From Muribaculaceae bacterium (GTDB taxonomy: Bacteria > Bacteroidota > Bacteroidia > Bacteroidales > Muribaculaceae), in contig JAIDXM010000005.1 of assembly GCA_029058745.1 (NCBI GenBank), positions 62,001 through 126,000 of the forward strand: DNA of 64,000 bases. Reading direction: 5' to 3'. The notes below the pieces were generated by a model. That model made no database searches. It had not been told where the DNA came from and saw only the letters and a program-made list of their open reading frames with translations. Every line of letters begins with the position of its first letter. The first letter of the stretch is position 1. Both the position numbers and the translations under genes were made by a program. Positions 18,531 to 28,340 of this stretch are shown here, in pieces.

Positions 18531-19943
18531 TTATGTTACGTTTTTGTTAACTTTCAGATTGAAGATGAAAGTCAGTCCGTTCAGGGATGACACTCTGATG
18601 GAGCCGTCGTGGATTGCTATGGCATTTTTGACTATCGCGAGGCCGAGACCGGTGCCTCCTGCGGCTCTCGACCGTCCCTTGTCTATGCGATAGAAACGTT
18701 CGAAAATATGAGACAGGTGCTCTTCCGGTATTCCGCATCCGTTGTCGCTGACAATGAAGTTACCCTCTTTGTCATATTTAATGTCAAGTCTTGACGCTCC
18801 GCTGTAGGAGATTGCATTGTCGATGAGGTTCCTGAAAATAGATTCGAGGAGGTGGCGGTTGCCATAAATCGATATGTCAGGACCTTCAACAATGATTTCC
18901 ATGTCGGTGCGTAGTCTCTCTTCCGAGGCGATATCGTTGATAAGCCCGGAGAGGTTGATGTCGGTTTTGGCAATCATCGACGCCCCCTCGTCCATACGTG
19001 TGATTTCTGACACATCGTTCAGGAGGGAATGCAGGCGCAAGGCGTTTTTGTGGATTCTGTCGAAGAATTCAGCTTTCTTGTCGGCTGGAAGTTCAGGATG
19101 GTCTCTAAGGAGGTCAATACAAGCCAGCATGGCGGCCACAGGGGTCTTCAGCTCATGGTTGATATTATTGGTGAGCTGCTTTTTCAGACGGGTCTTGTCT
19201 TGCTGGAGCTTCATGGCTTCCCGATGCTGTTCGTCGCGCTGTACGTAGAGTCTGACGATATGGCTTGCGATGCTTCCGAGTTCATCATGAGGGAAAGCAT
19301 CCTCCTCAAAGATATGTTCACCCCGTTCTGCTTTCTCCGCGAAACTGTTTAGGCGTTTTATGCTGAGAGAGATTTTTCTGGTTGCCACAAATCCAATCAT
19401 ACTCATCACCAGAGTCATGACCGCCATAATCCAAAGCAATGTGCTGTCGGCATGCAGAATCTCTTTCAATGTGTGGGAATAAGGAGCCGCCGACCTTACA
19501 ATCAGACCGTCGGCGGAGGCAGTGGCGGAATAGAAGTAATTGACGTCGTCACTTTCGGAATGGCGTTCCGAGGCGTGTCCCTGTCCGAGAATCCGGGCAT
19601 CCCTTATCTCAGGACGGTCATTATGATTCGAAACAGGGAATGGAGTGCTGTCGTTATTATCGAATATCACATAGCCGGCTGAGTCGATTACGGTAATCCT
19701 CAGATTCTCCAATGGAGAGCCTATGCCGCTGACAGCCGATTCGATGTTTCCGTTCTTGATGTATTCATCGATTATCCTGGAGTTGTAGGTCTGCAGGCGT
19801 GAGTCGAGAAGAGTCGTCTTGAACTCTTTTTCCCGCTGGTATTGAAAAATCATGAAGGTGCCCACCAATATCCAGCACAGGGCAAGGACTGTCAGCAGCA
19901 CTCTTGTGTGGAACGATAGTTTAATCCTGCCAGCCATACCCAT
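18531..19943 (-). CDS. Sensor histidine kinase
   Basis: H-box NNINHELKTPVAAMLACIDLL; G-boxes VSDNGCGIPEEHLSHIFERFYR and GGTGLGLAIVKNAI. Confidence 0.95.
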   Translation of the reverse strand: MGMAGRIKLSFHTRVLLTVLALCWILVGTFMIFQYQREKEFKTTLLDSRLQTYNSRIIDEYIKNGNIESAVSGIGSPLENLRITVIDSAGYVIFDNNDSTPFPVSNHNDRPEIRDARILGQGHASERHSESDDVNYFYSATASADGLIVRSAAPYSHTLKEILHADSTLLWIMAVMTLVMSMIGFVATRKISLSIKRLNSFAEKAERGEHIFEEDAFPHDELGSIASHIVRLYVQRDEQHREAMKLQQDKTRLKKQLTNNINHELKTPVAAMLACIDLLRDHPELPADKKAEFFDRIHKNALRLHSLLNDVSEITRMDEGASMIAKTDINLSGLINDIASEERLRTDMEIIVEGPDISIYGNRHLLESIFRNLIDNAISYSGASRLDIKYDKEGNFIVSDNGCGIPEEHLSHIFERFYRIDKGRSRAAGGTGLGLAIVKNAIAIHDGSIRVSSLNGLTFIFNLKVNKNVT

Positions 19944-20592
19944 ACCCGGAACGAGAGATTATATTCTTGCCATACGGGGCTATCTTACCCCTTAGTCTCG
20001 CGATATGGACATCGACGGCACGGTCAACGACAATAACATTCTCAGGCCAAATCTTCCTCACGAGTTCCTCACGGGTGAAGACTCTTCCAGGATTTTCGAG
20101 CAGCAGGCTAAGAATCTCGAATTCCTTACGAGGCAACTTCAGTGGCTTGCCATTGATATGGCAAGAGAGAGAGTCCCTGTCGCAGGTTATTTCCCGCTTT
20201 GCCGTCACTGGACTCACCGTGTCGGCTGTTCTTCTGAGTACCGCCTCGATTCTCGCAATCACATTTTTTACGGAATATGGCTTACATATATAATCGTCGG
20301 CTCCGAGATTCAGACCTGCCACCATATCGTCGTCGGAATCTTTGGCCGTCAGGAAGATGATGGGAATATGGGCAGTGTTTTCATCCGCTTTCAATTTAGA
20401 GGCAAGCTCAATGCCGCTGATTCCATCCATCATAATATCGAGCAACAGGATGTCGAACTCTGAGATGTCTTGTCTCAGAGCTTCTTCCGCATTGGAGGCT
20501 GTTTTGACAGAATACCCCTCCAGTTCCAGATACGTTCCGAGGGCCTCTCTCAGGGTTTCCTCGTCGTCAACGATAAGGACTTGTCTTGCCAT
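19921..20592 (-). CDS. OmpR/PhoB-family response regulator
   Basis: Receiver domain (VDDEETLREALG, DILLLDIMMDG) and winged helix (LPRKEFEILSLLLENPGRVFTREELVRKIW); overlaps the downstream kinase gene. Confidence 0.95.
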   Translation of the reverse strand: MARQVLIVDDEETLREALGTYLELEGYSVKTASNAEEALRQDISEFDILLLDIMMDGISGIELASKLKADENTAHIPIIFLTAKDSDDDMVAGLNLGADDYICKPYSVKNVIARIEAVLRRTADTVSPVTAKREITCDRDSLSCHINGKPLKLPRKEFEILSLLLENPGRVFTREELVRKIWPENVIVVDRAVDVHIARLRGKIAPYGKNIISRSGYGYGWQD

Positions 20593-20642
20593 ATTATCAA
20601 AACATTTTAGATGCTGATTCGTTTAAACTTCCATCCTTCCTG

Positions 20643-23105
20643 TCACAGACTATGAGGAGTAGCGGGGGAATCTGTTTCCAATGTGATGGAACCATTCTTC
20701 AGTCCTGGAGAGGAGACCTTCACGGTGACAGGTCTGTTACGTTTACCTGCCGAGGAGCCTTTGTGCTTCACCACTCCGAGGGCATATCCCGAATAAGATG
20801 TACGCTCGTTGCGGAAATACCCTTTAGGGTCGGTAGGATTTCCGGAGCCGGTGGCAATTATTTCGGCGTCTCCCTCCACAGTGAATTTCAAGGGGAGTTC
20901 GGCATCTGCCACTCGATTCCCTTTTTTATCAACAATCTCCGCTGTGATGTAGGCAAGAGACTGAGAAGTGGGCGCTATCACAGGCTTGTCGGAATACAGG
21001 CGTATGGCGTGAGGTTTTCCGGAGGTCACGAGCCGTGTCGTTTCTTTACGGGTGCCTGCGCTGTCGATGGCGACGGCCGATATTTCACCGGCCTGATAGG
21101 GCAACACGAAGACCGCTTTGAATTCTGTTGACCTGTCAGTGATTTTCTTGCCGATAAGATTCCCGTCTTTGTAAAGTTCGACGGCCGGATAATTGGAGAT
21201 TACTTCAATCTCAATGGGTTTTCCCTCGTGGCCGGGCCAGTTCCATGATTCAACAGTTGGGTATGTTCCCCAGAGAGTCTCCTTGATTTTTCCTTTGTAG
21301 CCATCGGGTTCCCTGACAGCCATATATATTTTGGGCGCTTCATTGTAAAGCATATCCCTATAATGAGATATGGGTTTTCTTTGCCCTATTATATCAACAT
21401 CCCCGCAGCAAGAGTTGTGCCATGGCCACAACGGACGATGATAATGCTCCCCTTCCGGGTCGCCGTCATAATAGTGGCGTCCGATGCCAGATTCCCCGAT
21501 ATAATCAATGCCTGTCCATACGAAATCACCGATTATGAATGGATTGTCGTTCACCATAGTCCAATTTATGAAAGCGTCCCTGGGATAAGACTCGGTCTGC
21601 CATATTGTTCTCGACGGCACTCTCTGATGGTCTGACTCCGCTTTGTGTATCATATAGTTGTATCCGACGATGTCGTGGCATGCGGCCAGTGGGTCGTATA
21701 TCTCCCAGTCCGCGTCCCAGGAAGCGAGGGCGGAAGTCACCGGTCTTGTATTGTCGAGAGTCCTGCATTTCGAAGCGAGCTCACCGGCCATTCTCACAGC
21801 TTCCGGCGACTTTCTCTCAATAATCTCGTTTCCGATGCTCCAGCATATTATCGAGGGGTGGTTTCGGTCTCGTTCCACGAGTGATGAGACATCAGAGTCC
21901 CACCATTCATCATAGAGCTCAGAATAATCGTGAGGCGTCTTCGCGGCTTTCCATCCGTCGAACGCTTCATCAATGACAAACAGCCCTAAGCTGTCGCATG
22001 CCGAAAGAAAAGCGGGCGCGGGGGGATTGTGAGAGGTGCGCACAGCGTTGAACCCGGCCTCCTTCATCAGGCGGGCTTTCCTTATTTCGGCATCATCGTA
22101 GGAGGCGGCGCCAAGAATGCCGTTGTCATGATGCAGGCATGCGCCGTTAATCATCATTTTTTCACCATTCAAAAGAAAGCCCTTGTCTGCTGAATACTCG
22201 ATTTTGCGGAACCCGAAGGTTTCTGTCTCTGTCTCTGTCTCTGTCTCTGTCTCATATTCTCCATCTGGAGCCTGGATGGAAACGGAAATCGTGTAGATGG
22301 CAGGGGATTCCGGACTCCATAGCCTGGGATTGCTGACAGAAATCTCATGGTTGCAATATTTCATAGTCTCTCCGGGCATAATCCGGACAGAGTCGGACAC
22401 TGACCGGGAATACCCATCCGGGCCTTTTATGCTGATATCGACAGGAACTGTTATAGGACTGTCGCTCCTGTCATGCGAGGAGTCAACCATTGCGAAGCCG
22501 ATACGGGCCACCCCCTTTTCACTTGACACCACAGGAGTGGTGACATGAAGGCTCCAAGGCTTTACATACATCTGCCCATGAGGCTCAATCCACACGTGCC
22601 GGTATATTCCGGATCCGGAATACCATCTGCTGTTTTTTTGCCTGGAATTGTCAACGCTAACTGCGATGACGTTCTTTCCCGGTTTCAGATATTTCCCTAT
22701 GTCGCAACGGAAGGAGGTGTAGCCATAAGGATGTCCGCCCACACGATGCCCGTTGCAGAAAACCTCACTGTTCATATATACTCCCTCAAAATATATGAAG
22801 CAGGGTTTGCCTGCCATGGATTGGGGTATGTCGATGGTCTTACGATACCAGCCTTTTCCGGTGGGCAGGTATCCTCCGTCATTTCCGGCAGGTTCGTCGC
22901 GGTTGAAGTCGTGTAGCACACTCCAGTCATGGGGCAATGAAACCGGTTGCCAGGCGGAGTCGTTGAAATCCGGGGTATGAAACAGGGAGTCGGCGACGGT
23001 AGAGAATCTCCAGTCGCTGTCAATCAGTATTCTTCCTTGTGTGATGGCGTTGACATTCGACGACAGGAATACGGATAGGAGAGAAGCAGAGATTATTCTT
23101 TTCAT
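20643..23105 (-). CDS. Glycoside hydrolase family 2 (beta-galactosidase-like), secreted
   Basis: 820 aa; ..PVSLPHDWSVLHDFNRDEPAGNDGGYLPTGKGWYRKTIDIPQ.., MINGACLHHDNGILGA, NHPSIICWSIGNEI. Confidence 0.95.
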   Translation of the reverse strand: MKRIISASLLSVFLSSNVNAITQGRILIDSDWRFSTVADSLFHTPDFNDSAWQPVSLPHDWSVLHDFNRDEPAGNDGGYLPTGKGWYRKTIDIPQSMAGKPCFIYFEGVYMNSEVFCNGHRVGGHPYGYTSFRCDIGKYLKPGKNVIAVSVDNSRQKNSRWYSGSGIYRHVWIEPHGQMYVKPWSLHVTTPVVSSEKGVARIGFAMVDSSHDRSDSPITVPVDISIKGPDGYSRSVSDSVRIMPGETMKYCNHEISVSNPRLWSPESPAIYTISVSIQAPDGEYETETETETETETFGFRKIEYSADKGFLLNGEKMMINGACLHHDNGILGAASYDDAEIRKARLMKEAGFNAVRTSHNPPAPAFLSACDSLGLFVIDEAFDGWKAAKTPHDYSELYDEWWDSDVSSLVERDRNHPSIICWSIGNEIIERKSPEAVRMAGELASKCRTLDNTRPVTSALASWDADWEIYDPLAACHDIVGYNYMIHKAESDHQRVPSRTIWQTESYPRDAFINWTMVNDNPFIIGDFVWTGIDYIGESGIGRHYYDGDPEGEHYHRPLWPWHNSCCGDVDIIGQRKPISHYRDMLYNEAPKIYMAVREPDGYKGKIKETLWGTYPTVESWNWPGHEGKPIEIEVISNYPAVELYKDGNLIGKKITDRSTEFKAVFVLPYQAGEISAVAIDSAGTRKETTRLVTSGKPHAIRLYSDKPVIAPTSQSLAYITAEIVDKKGNRVADAELPLKFTVEGDAEIIATGSGNPTDPKGYFRNERTSYSGYALGVVKHKGSSAGKRNRPVTVKVSSPGLKNGSITLETDSPATPHSL
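22222..22254. repeat. Hexanucleotide tandem tract (GTCTCT)n within the GH2 gene
   Basis: ctgtctctgtctctgtctctgtctctgtctc; minus strand encodes (ET)n in ..YETETETETETETFGF. Confidence 0.9.
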
Positions 23106-23129
23106 GATGATTTCGGTGAGAGGTGGTGA

Positions 23130-24341
23130 TTATCGTGAGGTTTTCTTAAGGTTGGGAAGGAAGCATGCCACAAGGCCGAGGAGAGGCATATATGCGCAGA
23201 AGTCGTAGATAGCGTCGATGCCATACTTGTCGGCGAAGTCTCCGAGAATAGCCGATGCCACACCGGCCACGCCGAATGCGAATCCGAAGAAGAGACCGGA
23301 GACAAGACCGAGTTTATTTGGAAGCAGTTCCTGGGAATAGAGGAGAATAGCCGGGAAAGCTGATGAAAGCATGAATCCCACACAGAAGCTCAGGACAACG
23401 GTCATGGCCAGTCCGCAATGTGGCATCGCGAGGCTGAAGGGAGCTGTCCCGAGTATTGAAGCCCAGATTACAGGTTTGCGGCCATAGCGGTCGCCTACGG
23501 GGCCTCCGATAAGTGTGCCGGCGGCGGTGGCTACAAGAAATACAAACAGATAGATTTGCGACATCTTTATCGATACCCCGAACCTCTCTATGAGATAGAA
23601 CGTGTAGTAGTTGGTGAGGCTCGCCATATAGATATATTTCGAGAAAATGAGCACCATAAGGATGCAAATCACAAATAGAGTCTTGCGTGAAGAAAGCGGA
23701 CGCTTGTGGAATGTCACCTTGCATGAGGCTCCGTTGCGTATCTCATTGAGATAGGATGAATACCATCGGCAGATGGGGCGCATGGCATAGAATGCCAGCG
23801 CTGACACGATAAGGAAACACAAGATGTAGCGGCGTCCGTTGGGAGCCACGACAAGAGCCACGAGGAGAGGCCCTATGGATGTCCCGAAGTTGCCGCCAAC
23901 CTGGAATATCGACTGCGCGAGACCTCTACGGCCATGGCTCGCGAGCGACGTGATTCGTGAAGCCTCCGGGTGTGTCGTAGAGGAGCCCACGCCCACGAGG
24001 AAGACGGCAAGAAGCACAGAGGCCATAGACATGGAGAAGGCGAACACGATGATGCCGATTGTGCTGAACACCATCCCCAGGGGGAGACTTCCCACATATG
24101 GCTTTTTATCGAAAGCGAGACCCACCACAGGCTGGAAAACCGATGAGGCTATCTGATAAACCAACGTTATGAGTCCGATTTGCGCGAACGAAAGCGAGAG
24201 GTCTTCCTTGAGCATAGGATACACAGCCGCGACAATCGACTGGATGAGATCGTTCAGCCCGTGCACACAGCATAACGCCATGAGGACAGGGAAGGTGGAT
24301 TCTTTTGAGATGTTTTTAAGTTTCGAGAAAAATGTGTTCAT
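23130..24341 (-). CDS. MFS transporter (fosmidomycin-resistance/Fsr-like)
   Basis: 403 aa, 12 TM pattern; MALCCVHGLNDLIQSIVAAVYPMLKEDLSLSFAQIGLITLVYQ. Confidence 0.85.
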   Translation of the reverse strand: MNTFFSKLKNISKESTFPVLMALCCVHGLNDLIQSIVAAVYPMLKEDLSLSFAQIGLITLVYQIASSVFQPVVGLAFDKKPYVGSLPLGMVFSTIGIIVFAFSMSMASVLLAVFLVGVGSSTTHPEASRITSLASHGRRGLAQSIFQVGGNFGTSIGPLLVALVVAPNGRRYILCFLIVSALAFYAMRPICRWYSSYLNEIRNGASCKVTFHKRPLSSRKTLFVICILMVLIFSKYIYMASLTNYYTFYLIERFGVSIKMSQIYLFVFLVATAAGTLIGGPVGDRYGRKPVIWASILGTAPFSLAMPHCGLAMTVVLSFCVGFMLSSAFPAILLYSQELLPNKLGLVSGLFFGFAFGVAGVASAILGDFADKYGIDAIYDFCAYMPLLGLVACFLPNLKKTSR

Positions 24342-24409
24342 AGTGTAGCCTGTTTACGCGTCATTCAGGAGCGTTCAGACTGCAAAGTTACGAAAAAACA
24401 ACAACATCG

Positions 24410-24766
24410 TCACACAATCCCTTCCAACAGTTTTTTCACGACCATGGCATTGTTGTGGAGAGGGTCTTTTGAAGAATACAGTAGCGTCACATGACCCTTG
24501 TCGGCTAAGGTGTCGCGCAGAGTCGCGAATGCGGGATTACTTTTCAACTCTTCCGCATATTTCTGTTCAAACTCCTCCCATCTGCTGGCAGGGTCGGAAT
24601 GAAACCATTCCCTCAGACTTGTGGATGGGGCGATCTGTTTGTCCCACCAGTCGTAGTGGAATGTTGAGTGCGACAGTCCTCGTGGCCATAGGCGGTCGAT
24701 ATATACCCTGAATCCGTCGGTGTTTTCACGGGGTTCGTAAGCCCGTTTGATTTGCAGGTTGTCCAT
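24410..24766 (-). CDS. DUF488 family protein
   Basis: IKRAYEPRENTDGFRVYIDRLWPRGLS...WDKQIAPSTSLREWFHSDPASRWEEFEQKYAEEL. Confidence 0.95.
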   Translation of the reverse strand: MDNLQIKRAYEPRENTDGFRVYIDRLWPRGLSHSTFHYDWWDKQIAPSTSLREWFHSDPASRWEEFEQKYAEELKSNPAFATLRDTLADKGHVTLLYSSKDPLHNNAMVVKKLLEGIV

Positions 24767-24876
24767 ATGAAGGTTCTAATCAAAAAATGGTTTATGTGAT
24801 AACAAGACAACCGCGAGTGTTGTTGCACCGGAAATGATACGTCATGATTTTTGTTGAAATTTGTTTGCCGAATAGT

Positions 24877-24907
24877 TGCATGGACATAAATGTATTATTA
24901 AATTTGT
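24877..24907 (+). promoter_or_regulatory. Bacteroidetes-type promoter
   Basis: TTG 24877-24879, 20-nt spacer, TAAATTTG 24900-24907. Confidence 0.55.
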
Positions 24908-24925
24908 GGGGTTTATTGGATAAGG

Positions 24926-27442
24926 ATGACATCCATGTCGAATAAATATACAGTTCAACCTACATCAATCGTGAAAGAAATGAGAAGACAATTGAACGTC
25001 TTGGCCGCCTTGGGACTTTCGGCGGCGTTGTTCCTCCCGGTGTGTATTAAGGCGCAAAGGCAGGAAAAAGTAGAAAACCCTTATGAGCTTGCGGAACGTT
25101 TCGCCGGGTCGAAACTTCCCAACATGCTTTTTTCCACAACAGTAGATCCCCATTGGTTTAAGTCGGGCAGTAAGTTCTGGTATTCCTACAAGACAGGAGA
25201 CGGAACCCGGTGGTATGTCGTTGACCCTGTGTCGCGTACAAAGAAGGAGCTTTTCGACCATGACCGTCTGGCGGCACAGATTACCGAGACTGTGAAGGAT
25301 CCGTTTATCGCCGCGTCTCTTCCAATACGCAATCTTGAGGCGGCTGACGACGGACACACGTTCACTTTCGAGGTGACATCATCGCAGGACGCCAAACCTT
25401 ATACTGACGAAGAGGGCAAGGAGGTGAAACCCAAGAAAGGGGAGAAAGAGGTGTTCTATTTCTCATATGATATGAACAACGGACATCTCACGCATTTGAA
25501 AGACAAGCGGAAAGAGACGAAAGAATATGGCTGGGCCTCAGTTTCTCCCGACGGCAATACGGTGGTGTATGCCAAAGACCTTGACCTTTACCGGATGAGC
25601 CGCGAGGATTATGAGAAGCTCAAGAAAAACGAGAACGACTCTACGGTTACAGAAATAAGGATTACTACAGACGGAGTAAAAGATTTCGGATACGGCCAGC
25701 CTTACAGTCTTCTGAACACGGACACTCTCTGCAATGGCAAGAGGAAGGGAGTGTGGGGCGTGTGGTCGCCGGACTCACGCTATTTCGCCACAATCATAGA
25801 TGACAAAAGGGATGTGAAGGAGCTTTGGGTTATAAATTCCGTGGCCGAGCCGCGTCCCACATTGGAGTCATACAAATACCAGATGCCCGGAGAGAAGGAG
25901 GCACCGGTGTCGCATCTTTATCTGTTTGATATGACCGACAATTCCAAGAAGGAGATAAAGACAGACAGATTCAAGAATCAGAGCCTCTCCATGGCCTCGC
26001 GTCCGCGTCTCCACAGACAGCGTCAGATGCATGACGTGCCGTCGGTGTGGCTTGGCGATGACAACCGTTTCTTCGTGACTCGTTCGAGCCGCGACCTTCA
26101 CCGCATCGACATCTGCTCATACACGATAGGGGAGGATTCGATAGTGCCTCTTATTGAGGAGCGGATGAACACCTATCAGGAGGTGCGGCCGCTTTCCGCC
26201 ATAGGCAACGGGAAGGAACTTATCCAGTGGAGCGAACGCGATGGCTGGGCACATCTTTATCTGTATGACGGCAAGGGAAATCTCAAGCGTAAGCTCACCG
26301 ACGGCCCGTGGCACGTGCATCGCATTCTAAATGTGGATGAACCTCGCAGAACCGTCTATTTCACAGCTATGGGTAAAGAGGAGGGAGAAAATCCTTATTA
26401 CCAGCACCTCTATTCAGTCGGGCTTGACGGCGGACCAGTGAAGCGCCTTGACAAGGGGGAGTATTTCCATACACCTGCCGTTGACGACGACGCCCGTTAT
26501 TTTGTGGATAATTTCTCAAGGGTTGACACAGTGCCTGAGACCGCACTGTATGATATTTCCGGAAAGAAACTCATGACCTTGGAGCGTTCTGACTTCTCTC
26601 AGCTTCTTGCCAACGGCTACAAGTTCCCGGAGACGTTCAAGGTGAAGGCGGCCGATGGGGTCACCGACCTCTATGGCGTGATGTATAAGCCTTTTGATTT
26701 TGATCCGGAAAAGTCTTATCCTATCATAGACTATGTGTATCCGGGGCCGCAGGTGGAGGCCACGAATTATCCTTACACCCGCATGTCAGTCCGTACCGAC
26801 CGTCTGGCGCAGGCCGGGTTCGTGGTGATTACGGTGGGCAATCGCGGAGGCCATCCCGACAGGTCAAAATGGTATCACAACTATGGCTACGGGAATCTCC
26901 GCGACTATGGACTCGCCGACCAGAAGGCAGCCATAGAGCAGCTTGCCGCACGCCATAAATTCATTGACATCAACCGTGTCGGCATACATGGCCATTCTGG
27001 AGGAGGATTCATGTCAACGGCCGCAATCCTCAAGTATCCAGATTTCTTCAAGGTGGCGGTGTCATGCGCCGGAAACCACGACAACCGTATCTACAACCGC
27101 TGGTGGAGCGAGACCCATCATGGCGTGAAGGAGAAGGTGGATGAAAAGGGCGACACCACTTTCGTCTATGAGATTCGCACAAATCCTGAAATCGCACGCA
27201 ATCTCAAGGGACATCTGATGCTTGTGCATGGCGACATCGACAATAATGTGCATCCCGGAAATTCAATACGTGTGGCTAATGCCCTCATCAACGCCAACAA
27301 ACGTTTCGATTTCCTGCTCCTTCCGACTCAACGTCACGGGTTCGGGCATATGGACGAATACTTCTATTGGAGAATGGTGGATTATTTCACCGACTATCTC
27401 AAAAACGGCAGGGAAACACAGGTTGATATCCCGGCAAGATAA
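24926..27442 (+). CDS. S9 family peptidase (dipeptidyl peptidase IV-like)
   Basis: Catalytic GIHGHSGGGFMSTAAILKYP, HGDIDNNVHPGNS and DRHGFG-like LPTQRHGFGH; likely start at ATG 24980 ahead of the signal peptide. Confidence 0.93.
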   Translation: MTSMSNKYTVQPTSIVKEMRRQLNVLAALGLSAALFLPVCIKAQRQEKVENPYELAERFAGSKLPNMLFSTTVDPHWFKSGSKFWYSYKTGDGTRWYVVDPVSRTKKELFDHDRLAAQITETVKDPFIAASLPIRNLEAADDGHTFTFEVTSSQDAKPYTDEEGKEVKPKKGEKEVFYFSYDMNNGHLTHLKDKRKETKEYGWASVSPDGNTVVYAKDLDLYRMSREDYEKLKKNENDSTVTEIRITTDGVKDFGYGQPYSLLNTDTLCNGKRKGVWGVWSPDSRYFATIIDDKRDVKELWVINSVAEPRPTLESYKYQMPGEKEAPVSHLYLFDMTDNSKKEIKTDRFKNQSLSMASRPRLHRQRQMHDVPSVWLGDDNRFFVTRSSRDLHRIDICSYTIGEDSIVPLIEERMNTYQEVRPLSAIGNGKELIQWSERDGWAHLYLYDGKGNLKRKLTDGPWHVHRILNVDEPRRTVYFTAMGKEEGENPYYQHLYSVGLDGGPVKRLDKGEYFHTPAVDDDARYFVDNFSRVDTVPETALYDISGKKLMTLERSDFSQLLANGYKFPETFKVKAADGVTDLYGVMYKPFDFDPEKSYPIIDYVYPGPQVEATNYPYTRMSVRTDRLAQAGFVVITVGNRGGHPDRSKWYHNYGYGNLRDYGLADQKAAIEQLAARHKFIDINRVGIHGHSGGGFMSTAAILKYPDFFKVAVSCAGNHDNRIYNRWWSETHHGVKEKVDEKGDTTFVYEIRTNPEIARNLKGHLMLVHGDIDNNVHPGNSIRVANALINANKRFDFLLLPTQRHGFGHMDEYFYWRMVDYFTDYLKNGRETQVDIPAR

Positions 27443-27445
27443 CTT

Positions 27446-27509
27446 ATCATACACTTAAAAAGAGAAGAGAGGACACCGGTGTCCTCTCTTCTCTTTTTAA
27501 GTGTATGAT
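27446..27509. terminator. 64-bp perfect palindrome / bidirectional terminator
   Basis: ATCATACACTTAAAAAGAGAAGAGAGGACACC|GGTGTCCTCTCTTCTCTTTTTAAGTGTATGAT; 32-nt arms, no spacer; between convergent genes. Confidence 0.9.
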
Positions 27510-27526
27510 TGCTGTTTAAAATCCGC

Positions 27527-28087
27527 TCAAGAGTTTGCCTGGATTGCCGCAGAAGCCGACGCGACACCTGTTTTCGTTCCCTTGCCGCCACGACGGTCTC
27601 CTTTTCCTTTCATGGCTTTAGCTTTGTAGCCGTGTCCGTGGGAGAGGGCGGCTTTGTTGCCATGTCGCTGTGAGCCACCGTTGACATAGAAGTTCTCCAG
27701 GAACACGACATAGTTTTCCGGCCCGATTATGGCCTTCACTTCTTCAAGATATTCTTTCCTGTCGGAACGTCGGTCAGCAATTTTCGCGGAGTCATTGCGC
27801 ATCTTGTTCTCTTTCTTTGCCTGAGACTGTTGCATCCGTTCGGCCTTCTTCTTTTCGCCCAGTTGTTGCAATTGCGCTTTTTGAGAGTCGGAAAGATTCA
27901 GATTGTCAAACGGGTTTGCTTTCGCGCGTTTCTCCTTCTTTCCTGTCGCTTGGGAAGTCTGGTTGCATTTGCCGGCCACACATTCCTTGTTGGGTGCATT
28001 GCCGGTGGTTGTCTGAGTCTGGGCAAAGCCATTGAGAGAGAGCAGTGAGGCCGCCGCGAGGGTCATGCCGATGATTTTCTTGTTCAT
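27527..28087 (-). CDS. Hypothetical secreted helical protein (Spy/DUF4890-like)
   Basis: Signal peptide plus charged helical ..LSDSQKAQLQQLGEKKKAERMQQSQAKKENKMRNDSAKIADRRSDRKEYLEEVKAIIGPENYVVFLENFYV. Confidence 0.6.
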   Translation of the reverse strand: MNKKIIGMTLAAASLLSLNGFAQTQTTTGNAPNKECVAGKCNQTSQATGKKEKRAKANPFDNLNLSDSQKAQLQQLGEKKKAERMQQSQAKKENKMRNDSAKIADRRSDRKEYLEEVKAIIGPENYVVFLENFYVNGGSQRHGNKAALSHGHGYKAKAMKGKGDRRGGKGTKTGVASASAAIQANS

Positions 28088-28280
28088 GATTCTTAATATA
28101 ATTTTTTCTGGTTATTATTCACTTTACGATTCTTTGACACATATAACACCTGTAAGTTTATTATCATTCCATTGTTTAACATTGATTTAACAAAAGTGTG
28201 TCGTATAATATAAAATTCCGTAAAATCAGACATCTCGGTTAAACCATAGCCGTGAGAGAATGGGAAAAATCGCGTGGATA

Positions 28281-28308
28281 TAAAAAATGCCGCCTTTAAA
28301 GGCAGCAT
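28281..28308 (-). terminator. Rho-independent terminator
   Basis: Minus strand TGCTGCCTTTAAAGGCGGCATTTTTTA, downstream of the 28341-28820 gene. Confidence 0.8.
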
Positions 28309-28340
28309 TAAAATGGTGTCCGTAAGGAGGGGCCGGTAGC

